Of a stretch of DNA of 64,000 nt, positions 1 through 8,325 are shown piece by piece (positions within the stretch are counted from its first letter, which is position 1; each line of letters opens with the position of its first letter). Source of the DNA: Streptomyces abyssalis (GTDB lineage Bacteria > Actinomycetota > Actinomycetes > Streptomycetales > Streptomycetaceae); NCBI RefSeq assembly GCF_001751365.1, contig NZ_LJGT01000041.1, positions 985,045 to 1,049,044 of the forward strand, read 5' to 3'. The notes under the pieces were generated by a model, which saw only the letters and a program-made list of their open reading frames with translations, made no database searches and was not told the DNA's origin. Both the position numbers and the translations under genes were made by a program.

Positions 1-387
1 GGTGCCGACGACTACCTGACCAAGCCGTTCTCGTACGTCGTGCTGCTCGCCAGGGTCCGTGCGCTGCTGCGGCGGCGTACGAGGGGCGCACGCACGGTGC
101 TGCAGCTGGGCGAGCTCTGCGTCGACCCGGGGACCCACCGGGTGAGCGTGGGGGAGTGGGACGTGGAGGTGACGGCGAAGGAGTTCGCGGTGCTGGAGCA
201 TCTCGCGGTCAGGGCAGGGGACGTCGTCTCCAAGTCGGAAATCCTGGAACACGTCTGGGACTTCGCTTACGAGGGCGACGTCAACATCGTCGAGGTCTAC
301 GTCAGCGCGCTGCGCCGCAAACTCGGGGCGGGCTGGATCGCCACCGTGCGCGGCGCCGGATACCGGCTGGTGGACGCCGGTGCGTAG
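1..387 (+). CDS. OmpR/PhoB-type response regulator, N-terminus cut by window edge
   Basis: Only the C-terminal part is present. The reading frame opens at base 1 with GADDYLTKPF, the end of a receiver domain including the conserved Lys-Pro switch, followed by a linker and a winged-helix DNA-binding domain (EVTAKEFAVLEHL, then VYVSALRRKLG and the wing VRGAGYRL). It is the DNA-binding partner of the histidine kinase whose GTG start lies inside its last codons (8-bp overlap), so the two are translated together as a two-component system. The phosphorylated Asp is outside the window. The target genes cannot be told from this sequence. Confidence 0.95.
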   Translation, partial: GADDYLTKPFSYVVLLARVRALLRRRTRGARTVLQLGELCVDPGTHRVSVGEWDVEVTAKEFAVLEHLAVRAGDVVSKSEILEHVWDFAYEGDVNIVEVYVSALRRKLGAGWIATVRGAGYRLVDAGA

Positions 388-1852
388 GGGATCGGTCAGG
401 ACGCGCGCCGCACTGGGCGCTGCCCTCGTCGTGGCGGTCGCACTCGTGGCCGCCGGGTTCGCCGTCGTCGCGGTGCTGCGGGACGGGCTCGCGGGCAACG
501 CACGGCTCCAGGCGGAGTCCGCGGCCCGCTCGGTCGCCGCGGAGGTCTCGGACGTGGACGCCCGCGGTGTGCGGGAGCTGGACGGGCTCGACACCGACGA
601 GGACGAACCCGCCCAGGTCGTGGGCCCCGGCGGGAAGGTGCTCGGCGCCGGCGGAACCCTGCGGGGAGAAGGCCCGGTCGCCGGCTTCAACCGTCCCGAC
701 GAGGACGAGGACAAGTCCGGCGACGGCACAGCCGGACAGGAGACCGAGGACGCCGGCGACGACGCGACCGACGACGCCGGCGAGGAGGCGGACGAGGACG
801 GAGGCGCGGCCGCCGCCGGAGCCGCAGCCGAGGTCGACCGGGACGCCGAGGAGCGGACCGTCGGCCTGGACGGCCAGGACTTCACCGTCGTCGGCGTGCA
901 GAGCCGTACCCGCGACGGCACCCCGGTGACCGTCTACGCGGGCGCGTCCCTCAAGGACCAGCAGGAGGCGGTCTCGTCGGTGACGCAGGCGATGCTCGTC
1001 GGACTGCCGGTGATGCTGCTCGTCGTCGGGGGCGTGACGTGGCTGGTGACGCGGCGTGCGCTGCAGCCGGTGGAGGGCATCCGCAGCGAGATGGCCGGGA
1101 TCATGGCCAGCGCCGACCTGTCGCGGCGCGTGCCCGAGCCCGACGCACGGGACGAGGTGGCGCGGCTCGCCCGTACGACGAACGACACCCTGGCCGCGCT
1201 CGAGTCCTCGGTCGAACGTCAGCGGCGCTTCGTCGCGGACGTCTCGCACGAGCTGCGCAGCCCCATCGCGTCCCTGCGGACACAGCTGGAGGTGGGTGCT
1301 GCGCACCCGGACCTGCTGGATGTGGACGGGGCGGTCCAGGACACCGTGCGGCTGCAGCAGCTGGCGACCGACCTGCTGCTGCTCGCCCGCCTGGACGCCG
1401 GCGAGCGGCCCGGGGACGGCCGCGTGGCGCTGGGTGCGCTCGTACGGGAGGAGCTGGCTCAGCAGCAGCCGCAGCCGCACCCCGTACGGCTCGGGGAGAT
1501 GACGGACGGCGAAGTGACCGGATCGAGGGCGCAGTTGGCGCGCGTGGTGGTCAATCTGCTGCAGAACGCGCAGCGGCACGCGGCGTCGCGGGTCCTCGTG
1601 TCCGTACAGGAGAGCCGCGAGACGGACGGCCGGTGGGTGGAGCTGGTGGTCGAGGACGACGGGCCCGGCGTGCCCGAGGCGGAACGGGAGCGGATCTTCG
1701 AGCGCTTCGTACGGCTCGACGACGCCCGCAGCCGCGACGAGGGCGGTGCCGGGCTCGGCCTCGCCATCGCCCGCGACGTGGCGGCACGGCACGGCGGGAC
1801 GCTGACGGTTCCGGCGGGCTCCCGCTTCGTACTGCGGCTGCCGGCGGCGTGA
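380..1852 (+). CDS. Membrane sensor histidine kinase with acidic extracytoplasmic segment
   Basis: A 490-residue kinase. A short cytoplasmic N-terminus is followed by TM1 (about 11-33), an extracytoplasmic region to about 202, TM2 (about 203-224), a HAMP-like linker, the dimerisation/phosphoacceptor box FVADVSHELRSP with His at about residue 290, and a HATPase_c domain with N box (NLLQNAQRHA), DDGPGVP and GGAGLGLAIARD. It phosphorylates the overlapping PhoB-type regulator upstream. The sensor region contains a run at about 105-158 in which over 40 percent of residues are Asp/Glu with only about three basic residues. This hints at sensing of cations or cationic compounds, but that is inference. 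The GTG start overlaps the regulator's stop. Confidence 0.93.
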   Translation: MRRGSVRTRAALGAALVVAVALVAAGFAVVAVLRDGLAGNARLQAESAARSVAAEVSDVDARGVRELDGLDTDEDEPAQVVGPGGKVLGAGGTLRGEGPVAGFNRPDEDEDKSGDGTAGQETEDAGDDATDDAGEEADEDGGAAAAGAAAEVDRDAEERTVGLDGQDFTVVGVQSRTRDGTPVTVYAGASLKDQQEAVSSVTQAMLVGLPVMLLVVGGVTWLVTRRALQPVEGIRSEMAGIMASADLSRRVPEPDARDEVARLARTTNDTLAALESSVERQRRFVADVSHELRSPIASLRTQLEVGAAHPDLLDVDGAVQDTVRLQQLATDLLLLARLDAGERPGDGRVALGALVREELAQQQPQPHPVRLGEMTDGEVTGSRAQLARVVVNLLQNAQRHAASRVLVSVQESRETDGRWVELVVEDDGPGVPEAERERIFERFVRLDDARSRDEGGAGLGLAIARDVAARHGGTLTVPAGSRFVLRLPAA

Positions 1853-1869
1853 CGGCGACGAGCCTGAGG

Positions 1870-1887
1870 GCGGCCGGTCCCGGCCGC
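1870..1887. terminator. Hairpin after the two-component pair
   Basis: GCGGCCG, loop gtcc, CGGCCGC: a 7-bp perfect stem 17 bp after the kinase stop. It lacks a T-run, as is usual for Streptomyces terminators. It also lies between convergent genes (kinase +, MarR -) and could act in both directions. Confidence 0.5.
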
Positions 1888-1927
1888 GGGCCCGTGTGAC
1901 GGGCCTCGGCGAAGTGCGGGTGGTGGC

Positions 1928-2413
1928 CTAGAACCGGCCCCGCTCGGCCCGCAGCTTCTCGGCAACCGGCAGGAGCGTCTCGCGCAGGTGGCCGAGGTCC
2001 TCCGGTGCCATGCGGTCGATGAAGTGGCGCCGTACGGAGTCGACATGGTGGGGCGCGACGCTGCGCATCGTCTCCCACCCCTCCTCGGTCAGCACGGCGA
2101 AGAGTCCGCGCTTGTCGGACTCGCAGTTCTCGCGGCGGACCAGGCCCGCCTTCTCCATGCGCGTGATCTGGTGCGAGAGGCGGCTCTTGGACTGCAGCGT
2201 GGATGTCGCGAGGTCGCTCATCCGCATCCGGTGCTCCTCGGACTCGGATAGGTTGACCAGGATCTCGTAGTCGTTCATGGTCAGGCCGAACGGCTGGAGG
2301 TCACGCTCCAGCTGGTACATGAGCAGCCTGCTGACGTCCAGGTGGATGCGCCAGGCTCTCTGCTCGTCAGCGGTGAGCCAACGGGTGCCGTTGGTGCCGT
2401 CGTCGGTGTCCAT
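1928..2413 (-). CDS. MarR-family transcriptional regulator
   Basis: About 161 residues from the ATG at 2413 (MDTDDGTNGTRWL); the frame stays open 16 codons further upstream, but those have no coding character. It has the MarR winged-helix layout: helices around LDVSRLLMYQLERDL, recognition region ATSTLQSKSRLSHQITRME, and wing RRENCESDKRGLFAVLTEEG. MarR dimers usually repress a nearby gene and respond to small ligands. It lies 48 bp downstream of the third AIM24 gene on the same strand, so it may be co-transcribed with that operon, although the AT-rich stretch just before its start (TATGTAAAG) could be its own promoter or operator. Its ligand is unknown. Confidence 0.9.
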   Translation of the reverse strand: MDTDDGTNGTRWLTADEQRAWRIHLDVSRLLMYQLERDLQPFGLTMNDYEILVNLSESEEHRMRMSDLATSTLQSKSRLSHQITRMEKAGLVRRENCESDKRGLFAVLTEEGWETMRSVAPHHVDSVRRHFIDRMAPEDLGHLRETLLPVAEKLRAERGRF

Positions 2414-2461
2414 GAACGAGACTTTACATAGCGCCCGTACAGATGTGCTCCCGTCCCGCAC

Positions 2462-3238
2462 TCAGAGCCCGAACCTGCGCTGCAGGCCTCCGAGCTGGCC
2501 CGGGAGCTGCGGCGTCTGCTGCCCGCCGCGCTGACCGCCCTGTCCGCCGCCGGGGACACCTGCCTCGTGCGGCACGGCTCCGGTCGCCTGCTCCGCCATG
2601 AGCGTCTCGCTGGACTGGATAAGGACGGTGCCGGCCCCCACGAACTCGAACTGGTGCTCCTCGCCGGACGCTCCGCCGATGCCCGTCAGGGCGCGGATGC
2701 CCCCCAGCACGCCCTTGAGGTAGCCGTGGTCGTAGTGGTGGCACGGCGAGGGGCAGTCCGCCCAGCCCACCAGGGCCTGCGGGTCGACGCGTACGGGCGG
2801 CTCCACGAAGTGCACCGCTCCGTTGGAGGCGGCGACGAACTTGCCGGTGCCGATGAGGGTGAGGAACCCGGGGACGATCGACTGCTTGAGAGACAGCGAC
2901 GGCTCGAAGGCCAGCAGGTTCCCGGAGCGCACCGTGAGGTTGCCGTCCTCCAGGTCGTAGGAGTTGACGTCGAAGGCCCGGTCGGCGAGCAGCATCTTGC
3001 CGCTGCCCTGGGCCACGACCCAGTCGGCGGCGTGCAGCGGGGAGTGGAAGCTGCCGGCGACGAGACCGTCGAGGTGGCCGTGGCCGACTCCGCTGAAGTC
3101 GATCTGCCCGTAGTAGGCGATCATCTTGCCCTTCTGCAGGAACCACTGCCCGTTGAGCTCCACGCAGAAGGTGTAGGGGTCGACGTTGTCGGTGGACGGA
3201 AGCGTCGTGACGTCCAGGACGCGCGGGGCGGTGCTCAC
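2462..3238 (-). CDS. AIM24-family protein, third of three
   Basis: 258 residues starting at a GTG that overlaps the previous gene's stop by 4 bp (GTGA). The AIM24 (DUF124) fold is a compact beta-rich barrel; here the family pattern is seen in QWFLQKGKMIAYYGQIDF, GKMLLADRA and FEFVGAGTVLIQSSE. It diverges most from its two neighbours: it has a Cys/His patch (WADCPSPCHHYDH) and a Gly/Gln-rich tail (about 222-258) that the others lack. The bacterial function is not established; the fungal mitochondrial relative affects inner-membrane organisation. Translational coupling with the two other copies suggests that the three work together, perhaps as a hetero-oligomer (inference). Confidence 0.88.
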   Translation of the reverse strand: MSTAPRVLDVTTLPSTDNVDPYTFCVELNGQWFLQKGKMIAYYGQIDFSGVGHGHLDGLVAGSFHSPLHAADWVVAQGSGKMLLADRAFDVNSYDLEDGNLTVRSGNLLAFEPSLSLKQSIVPGFLTLIGTGKFVAASNGAVHFVEPPVRVDPQALVGWADCPSPCHHYDHGYLKGVLGGIRALTGIGGASGEEHQFEFVGAGTVLIQSSETLMAEQATGAVPHEAGVPGGGQGGQRGGQQTPQLPGQLGGLQRRFGL

Positions 3239-3885
3239 AGCTTCTCCTCACTTGCCTGTACGAACACGGCTCCGTTGCCGGACAGTTCGAGCTGGAAGCC
3301 CTCGCCGGAGCCGCGTCCGACCATGTCGCGCCAGCCGAGCGCCGTGGAGAGCTTGTTGCGCACGTCGCCGTGGTGCGCCACGTACGCCTGCGGGTCCACG
3401 TGCACGGGACGGTCCGGGGTGACCGGGAGCTGGATGATCCCGCCGTGGGCCATCACCGCGACGGCGCCCCTGCCCTTGAGCGTGGTGGTGAACAGGCCCT
3501 GGCCGGTGACCTGGCCGCGGACCATGCCCATCACGCCGCCGTCCGAGCCGAGGAAGAGCGTGCCCTGCTCCAGGGTCCCGTCGAAGGCGAGCAGCCGGTC
3601 GGCCTCGACGCAGAGGGTGTCGCCGTCGAGCTCGATCACCTCGACGTGGTGGCCGCCGTGGCCGAACATCACGGTGCCCTGACCCTCGACCGTCATCAGC
3701 GGCGTCGCCTCGTTGGCCACGCGGCGCCCGATCATGGACGTCAGACCGCCCTGTCCGCCCTGCATGTTGGGCGTGAAGCGGACGTCGCCCTTGTACGCGA
3801 TCATGGCGCCGCGCTGGCTGAACAGCCGCTGCCCGGGCTGCACATGGGCCTCGACCATCTTGGCGTTGATCTCCCGGAACGGCAT
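3235..3885 (-). CDS. AIM24-family protein, second of three
   Basis: 216 residues (MPFREINAKMVEAHV). The core repeats the family signature: a self-similar opening (RLFSQRGAMIAYKGDVRF), a Gly-rich loop (MQGGQGGLTSMIGRRV), GQGLFTTTLKGRGAVAVMAHG, then VDPQAYVAHHG and the closing strand GNGAVFVQASEEKL. It has no signal peptide or transmembrane helix, so it is probably cytosolic or peripheral. Its first base overlaps the last base of the upstream AIM24 gene and its stop overlaps the GTG of the next. It aligns well by eye with the first copy (VDPxAYxAHxG, GxGSGExFQ), so the two are recent paralogues compared with the third. Confidence 0.9.
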   Translation of the reverse strand: MPFREINAKMVEAHVQPGQRLFSQRGAMIAYKGDVRFTPNMQGGQGGLTSMIGRRVANEATPLMTVEGQGTVMFGHGGHHVEVIELDGDTLCVEADRLLAFDGTLEQGTLFLGSDGGVMGMVRGQVTGQGLFTTTLKGRGAVAVMAHGGIIQLPVTPDRPVHVDPQAYVAHHGDVRNKLSTALGWRDMVGRGSGEGFQLELSGNGAVFVQASEEKL

Positions 3886-4523
3886 CAGACCTCGCCCCCG
3901 ACCGTGTTGCGCTCGCTGGGCTGCACATAGACCAGCCCGTCACCTTCGAAGCGGATCTGGAAGGACTCGCCGGACCCTTCACCCATGATCGTGCGGAAGT
4001 TGACCCCGGACTGGAAGTGCTGCTGGAGGTTCCCCTGGTGCGCGATGTACGCGCCCGGGTCGACCTGGAGCGGCATGCCCGGCCCGACGCGCAGCACCAC
4101 AGCGGGCCCGTCGGACATCAGCGCTGCCTGCCCGGTGCCCTCGACGGTGGTGGTGAACAGCCCGTTGCCCTGGGAGGCGCCGCGCAGCCCGGTGAAGGTC
4201 GTACCGGTGCGCAGGCCCGAGTCCGTGCAGAGCAGGTTGCTCGCCTCGACGTGGAGCGTCTCGCCGGTCAGCTGGACGAGGTTGATGTCGCTGGCGCGGT
4301 CGGCGAAGTAGCACGTGCCGTGCCCCTTCACCTCCATGACCGTCATCTGCTCGCCGGTCAGCCGGCGGGTCACCATCCCCCGCAGGCCCTCGCCGCCGCC
4401 TGACATCTTCTTGAACGCCATCTCGCCCTCGTAGGCGACCATGGAACCGTTCTTCGCTTTCACGGCGTCGCCGCTCATCGAGACGGCGAGCACTTTCGCA
4501 CTGTGAAGTCGGAACTGAGGCAC
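3885..4523 (-). CDS. AIM24-family protein, first of three
   Basis: 212 residues (MPQFRLHSAKVLAV), the promoter-proximal member of the operon. It shows the AIM24 pattern: KNGSMVAYEGEMAF, Gly-rich MSGGGEGLRGMVTRR, GNGLFTTTVEGTGQAALMS, VDPGAYIAHQGNLQQHF and the closing GDGLVYVQPSE. It has no signal peptide or membrane segment. It is divergently oriented from the DUF3817 gene with a 92-bp shared upstream region that must hold both promoters. Function is unknown in bacteria; the assignment rests on the family pattern and the repeated architecture of the three adjacent genes. Confidence 0.9.
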   Translation of the reverse strand: MPQFRLHSAKVLAVSMSGDAVKAKNGSMVAYEGEMAFKKMSGGGEGLRGMVTRRLTGEQMTVMEVKGHGTCYFADRASDINLVQLTGETLHVEASNLLCTDSGLRTGTTFTGLRGASQGNGLFTTTVEGTGQAALMSDGPAVVLRVGPGMPLQVDPGAYIAHQGNLQQHFQSGVNFRTIMGEGSGESFQIRFEGDGLVYVQPSERNTVGGEV

Positions 4524-4615
4524 ATGGGAAACCTACCCTGGGCTGGGCGAGACAGGGCAAGGCTGCAAGAATGGGCAGCGCTTGTGCATCTCTTCACAAA
4601 CGATCGAGGTCTGCC

Positions 4616-5011
4616 GTGTCCATCCTGGAAACCCCGACCGGCCTGCCGCCGAAGTCGGTCTCCGCCCTGCGCCGCCTCCGTCTGGTCTCGACCCCCGAGG
4701 CGATCTCCTTCCTCCTGCTGCTGGGCTGCTCCGTACTGAAGCGGACCAGCGACTTCAACGCGGTGCCCGTGATGGGTGCGGTGCACGGCGGGCTCTTCGT
4801 TCTCTACGTGCTCTTCTGGGCCGACGCCTGGAACCGCGTGCGGTGGCCGCTCGGCCGCGCCGCCCTGATCTTCGTCCTGGCCGTGCTGCCGCTCGGCGGC
4901 TTCTTCGCCGACAGGATGCTGCGCCGCGAGGAGGAGGCGGGCGTGATCGCCGCCCGTGCCCGCAAGGAGCAGGACGTGCGGCGCGTGAACCTGAACGCGG
5001 AGAAGCAGTGA
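4616..5011 (+). CDS. DUF3817 small membrane protein
   Basis: 131 residues from the GTG at 4616 (VSILETPTGL), chosen because a GAGG ribosome site lies 7 bp upstream; the frame also has an ATG at 4571 without a good site. Three hydrophobic helices follow: PEAISFLLLLGCSVLK, VHGGLFVLYVLFWADAW and AALIFVLAVLPLGGFFADR, then a charged cytoplasmic tail. The pattern (HG in the second helix, W-P-L/F-G before the third, FF-x-[DE]-[RK] after it) is that of DUF3817, whose role is not known. Its stop overlaps the next gene by 4 bp (GTGA), so the two are coupled. A shorter paralogue lies at 8326. Confidence 0.88.
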   Translation: MSILETPTGLPPKSVSALRRLRLVSTPEAISFLLLLGCSVLKRTSDFNAVPVMGAVHGGLFVLYVLFWADAWNRVRWPLGRAALIFVLAVLPLGGFFADRMLRREEEAGVIAARARKEQDVRRVNLNAEKQ

Positions 5012-5307
5012 TCGTCGCCTTCTCCGTCACACCGCTCGGCGTGGGCGAGGACGTCGGCGAACACGTCGCGGAGGCGGTGCGGATCGTCCGCGAGTCGGGG
5101 CTGCCGAACCGCACCGACGCCATGTTCACGTCGCTGGAAGGCGAATGGGACGAGTGCATGGCGGTCGTGCGCAGGGCCGTCGCCGCCGTGGAGGAGCGTG
5201 CTCCGCGCGTCTCGCTCGTCCTCAAGGCGGACATCAGGCAGGGCGTGACGGACGGGCTCACCTCGAAGGTCGAGTCGGTGGAGCAGCAGCTCAACGGTCA
5301 GGGCTGA
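5008..5307 (+). CDS. MTH1187-family thiamine-binding-type protein
   Basis: 99 residues from a GTG overlapping the DUF3817 stop. The family hallmarks are present: opening strand VIVAFSVTPLGVGEDVGEHV, central GLPNRTDAMFTSLEGEWDECM and late VSLVLKADIRQG. MTH1187/YkoF-type proteins are ferredoxin-fold oligomers, some of which bind thiamine or other small ligands; whether this one does cannot be read from sequence. Coupling with a DUF3817 membrane protein suggests a membrane-associated partnership, but that is inference. No catalytic motif is visible. Confidence 0.87.
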   Translation: MIVAFSVTPLGVGEDVGEHVAEAVRIVRESGLPNRTDAMFTSLEGEWDECMAVVRRAVAAVEERAPRVSLVLKADIRQGVTDGLTSKVESVEQQLNGQG

Positions 5308-5317
5308 GCGCCGGCGG

Positions 5318-6337
5318 TCACGACGCCCGGGGGGTGTCGCCGCCCCCCGCCAGCAGCGCGATGCCCAACGGCGTGCGCTCGTAGAGCACTTGGTGATGCA
5401 CGCGCCGTGAGGTCAGCAGACCGGCGTCCCGCAGCACCGACAGATGGGCGGAGACCGACGACGGCGCGAGCCCGAGACGTGCGGCGAGCGAGGTCGTGGA
5501 CGCCGGCTCCTCCAACTCGCCCAGCACGGCAGCCCTGTTGGCGCCCAGCAGACGCGCCACGGCCTGCGCCGAATCCGGCGTGGGCCGCTGCCACAGGCCG
5601 CCGACACCGCGCGCCGGATAGATCACGGTGGGCTGCCAGGGCGGCGCGAAGCCGCTGACCACGTCCGGCCATATGAACGCGCTCGGCATCAGCAGCACGC
5701 CGCGGCCGCTCAGCTCCTGCACCATCGCCCCCCGGTACTTGGTCCGTACGGAGAGAGTGCCCTCGCTCCAGGACAGCCTCGGATGCAGATCCGCGAACAG
5801 CCGCTCCAGACCGGCCTCCGCCAGCTGCCGTGAGCGGTGGGCGATGTCGGCCTCCAGCAGGTCACGCAGCCGGGGCCAGTCGGTGGCCAGCAGCGCGTCC
5901 CAGGCGCGCTGCGTCAGGTCCGCCAGCTCCTGCACGGCGCGCGCCGGGTCCTCCAGCATCGCCCGGCCGCGGGCCGACTCGGCGGCACCGGGCGTGGACG
6001 CGAGGGAGAGGGCGATCTCGTCGCGGGCAAGGGCCGGGTCGGTGCGGCGCACTTCCTCCAGCTCGTCTCCGAAGGCGGCCGGCGGCCCACCGCTCGTCGA
6101 CGGCGGCGGTCCCAGGAAGTCCGGTGTGTAGCCGCTGGGTTGCGGCATCAGCAGCCACAGCGGTGCAAGGTCGATCCCTGCGACGGCGTCGTGGATCCTG
6201 CGCAGCCACGGCAGGTGGTAGCTGTGCCGGTCGGTGCGGCGCAGCGTGCGCACGGCCTCATGGGTCTCGCACAGCGGGGAGAAGGCGAAGCGGCATCGCA
6301 GCAAGTCCTCGGCGCCGAACCGCAGATGATGAGGCAT
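5318..6337 (-). CDS. ArsR-type HTH regulator with long N-terminal domain
   Basis: 339 residues. The first 240 or so form an uncharacterised domain (DUF5937-like, by memory) beginning MPHHLRFGAEDLLRCRFAFS. The last 90 are an ArsR winged helix: LLGANRAAVLGELEEPASTT, recognition region LAARLGLAPSSVSAHLSVLR and wing SRRVHHQVLYERTPLG. No ArsR metal-binding Cys motif is visible, so the long domain probably senses a ligand. It is divergent from the MFS exporter gene with about 70 bp between them, a typical repressor/exporter arrangement; control of that exporter is inferred from position only. Confidence 0.88.
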   Translation of the reverse strand: MPHHLRFGAEDLLRCRFAFSPLCETHEAVRTLRRTDRHSYHLPWLRRIHDAVAGIDLAPLWLLMPQPSGYTPDFLGPPPSTSGGPPAAFGDELEEVRRTDPALARDEIALSLASTPGAAESARGRAMLEDPARAVQELADLTQRAWDALLATDWPRLRDLLEADIAHRSRQLAEAGLERLFADLHPRLSWSEGTLSVRTKYRGAMVQELSGRGVLLMPSAFIWPDVVSGFAPPWQPTVIYPARGVGGLWQRPTPDSAQAVARLLGANRAAVLGELEEPASTTSLAARLGLAPSSVSAHLSVLRDAGLLTSRRVHHQVLYERTPLGIALLAGGGDTPRAS

Positions 6338-6410
6338 GGCGCCCTCCTCCCGGATTCGTGCTGTGCCGAAAGACTAGAGACCACGGGCTGCCCGCGACAG
6401 GCTTCCCGCC

Positions 6411-7751
6411 ATGCCTCCTCCTGCCGCGCAGCGCGACGGCTACCGGGCAGTCTTCCGGGTGCGGGAGTTCCGCTTCGTCTTCGCGGCGCATGTGCTCTCG
6501 CTGCTGGGCGCCGTCGTCTCGCACGTCGCACTGCCCGTACTCGTATACGCCGATACCGCCTCGCCCTTCATGTCCGCCCTCACCTTCGCCTTGGGGTTCA
6601 TGCCGCAGGCGCTGGGCGGCGCCCTGCTCCCGCCCGTCGCCGAACGGTACGAGGGACGCCGGGTGCTGGTGGGATGCGACCTGGTCTGCGCCGTGGGCGT
6701 CGCCGCCATGACGGTGCCGGGCATGCCGCTGGCCGCGCTGCTGGCCCTCCGCGCGGTGACGGCCTTCGTGCAGCCGCTGTTCGGCGGCGTACGGGCGGCC
6801 GGCCTCGGCGAGATCCTCAAGGGCGACGCCTTCGTGCTGGGACGCTCGCTGATCAGGATCTCGGCGCAGGCGGCCCAGATCGCGGGCTTCGCGGCGACGG
6901 GCCTGCTTCTGCTGGTGCTGCCGCCGCGCGGCGCCCTGCTGCTCACGGTCGCCGGGTTCCTGGCCTCGGCTGCGCTGTTGCGCATCGGCACCCGGGCCCG
7001 TCCTCCGATCACCGGCGTACGCACATCGGAAGGCGCGGACGGAGGCTCCCCCGGCGGAACCTCCGGCGGCGCCCGTGGCGGCTTCCGCGGCGGCACGCGG
7101 GCCGGCACCCGCGCCCTCTTCGCCGACCGGCGCATACGTGCCCTCCTCGCCCTGACCTGGCTGCCCCCGGCCTTCCTCGTCGTACCGGAGGGGCTTGCCG
7201 CTCCGTACTCGGCGGAGATCGGTGCCGGGCCGGTCGGCGTGGGACTGCTGCTGGCCGCGATGCCGGTGGGAGGTGTCGCGGCCGAACTGGCCGCGGGCGC
7301 GCTGCTGCGGCCCGGTGCCCGGGAGCGGCTGGTGCTGCCGCTGGCGGGCTGTCTGCTGCTGCCGTTCCTGCTCTTCGCCTGGCGGCCCGGGCTGCCGCTC
7401 GCGCTGGCCGCGCTGCTCGTCGCCGGTTCGGGCATCGCCTACACGCTCGGCCTCGACCGCTGGTTCTTCGACGCCGTCCCGGAGGAGCTGCGGGCCCGTG
7501 CCATGACGGTGATGACGGCGGGGATGATGACGGTGCAGGGCATGGGGATGGCGGCGGGCGGCCTCGCCGCGGAGTTCATGCCGCCGCACTGGGCGGTCGT
7601 GGCGGCCGGCGTGCTGGGCACGGCATGCGTGCTCGCCGCGGTGCGTGCGGTGCGAGCGGCTCCGGCGCCCGGCGCCGGAGGGGCCGCCCGTACGGGCACC
7701 CGCGAGGGCGCCGGAGGACCGGTTCCTGAGACGCCTGTGTCCGACGTGTGA
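6411..7751 (+). CDS. MFS transporter, probable drug or metabolite exporter
   Basis: 446 residues with 12 predicted helices in two sixes. Helix 1 is around FRFVFAAHVLSLLGAVVSHV; a loop-2 motif is recognisable as PPVAERYEGRRVLVGCD, and later helices include MTVMTAGMMTVQGMGMAAGGLAAEF split across the end of the protein. The central cytoplasmic loop carries an unusual Gly/Arg/Ser-rich stretch (about residues 203-235, GG-x-x repeats at bases 7020-7110). The ArsR-type regulator is transcribed away from it, so it is probably induced by what that regulator senses. The substrate is unknown. The C-terminal 30 residues are disordered and Gly/Ala rich. Confidence 0.9.
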   Translation: MPPPAAQRDGYRAVFRVREFRFVFAAHVLSLLGAVVSHVALPVLVYADTASPFMSALTFALGFMPQALGGALLPPVAERYEGRRVLVGCDLVCAVGVAAMTVPGMPLAALLALRAVTAFVQPLFGGVRAAGLGEILKGDAFVLGRSLIRISAQAAQIAGFAATGLLLLVLPPRGALLLTVAGFLASAALLRIGTRARPPITGVRTSEGADGGSPGGTSGGARGGFRGGTRAGTRALFADRRIRALLALTWLPPAFLVVPEGLAAPYSAEIGAGPVGVGLLLAAMPVGGVAAELAAGALLRPGARERLVLPLAGCLLLPFLLFAWRPGLPLALAALLVAGSGIAYTLGLDRWFFDAVPEELRARAMTVMTAGMMTVQGMGMAAGGLAAEFMPPHWAVVAAGVLGTACVLAAVRAVRAAPAPGAGGAARTGTREGAGGPVPETPVSDV

Positions 7752-7772
7752 GCGCCCATTAGGGTTTACGGC

Positions 7773-8291
7773 GTGCCGAAGCCGCTCAGTCTGACGTTCG
7801 ACCCGATCGCCCGCGCCGACGAGCTCTGGAAGCAGCGGTGGGGGTCGGTGCCGTCCATGGCCGCGATCACCTCGATCATGAGAGCCCAGCAGATCCTGCT
7901 CGCCCAGGTCGACGCCGTGGTCAAGCCCTACGGCCTCACCTTCGCGCGGTACGAGGCGCTCGTGCTGCTCACCTTCTCGAGAGCCGGCGAGCTGCCGATG
8001 TCGAAGATCGGCGAGCGTCTGATGGTGCACCCGACGTCGGTCACGAACACCGTCGACCGGCTCCAGAAGTCCGGACTCGTCGACAAGCGCCCCAATCCCG
8101 AGGACGGCCGGGGCACACTCGCCTCCATCACCGACAGGGGCCGCGAGGTGTGCGAGGCGGCGACCCGGGAGCTGATGGCCGTGGACTTCGGGATGAGCGC
8201 GTACGACGCGGAGGAGTGCGGGGAGATCTTCGCGATGCTCCGTCCCCTGCGCGTCTCCGCTCAGGACTTCGCGGAGGACCAGGGCGCCTGA
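7773..8291 (+). CDS. MarR-family transcriptional regulator
   Basis: 172 residues from a GTG (VPKPLSLTFDPIARADELW). It has MarR topology with a long N-terminal dimerisation helix, HTH in PMSKIGERLMVHPTSVTNTVDRLQKSG and a wing in RPNPEDGRGTLASITDRG. It lies 21 bp after the MFS gene and 34 bp before a DUF3817 gene, all on the plus strand, so it could be read from the MFS promoter. It groups by content with the other MarR/DUF3817 combination at 1.9-5 kb. The ligand and targets are not visible. Confidence 0.92.
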   Translation: MPKPLSLTFDPIARADELWKQRWGSVPSMAAITSIMRAQQILLAQVDAVVKPYGLTFARYEALVLLTFSRAGELPMSKIGERLMVHPTSVTNTVDRLQKSGLVDKRPNPEDGRGTLASITDRGREVCEAATRELMAVDFGMSAYDAEECGEIFAMLRPLRVSAQDFAEDQGA

Positions 8292-8325
8292 AGGGTCCGC
8301 GGAACGGCCCGTTACGCTCGTCCCC

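Noticed and set aside
5837..7729. Very long open frame (630 codons) across the ArsR/MFS region
   Set aside because: Arg/Gly/Ala-rich shadow caused by high GC; the MFS and ArsR-type frames carry the family motifs and the codon bias.
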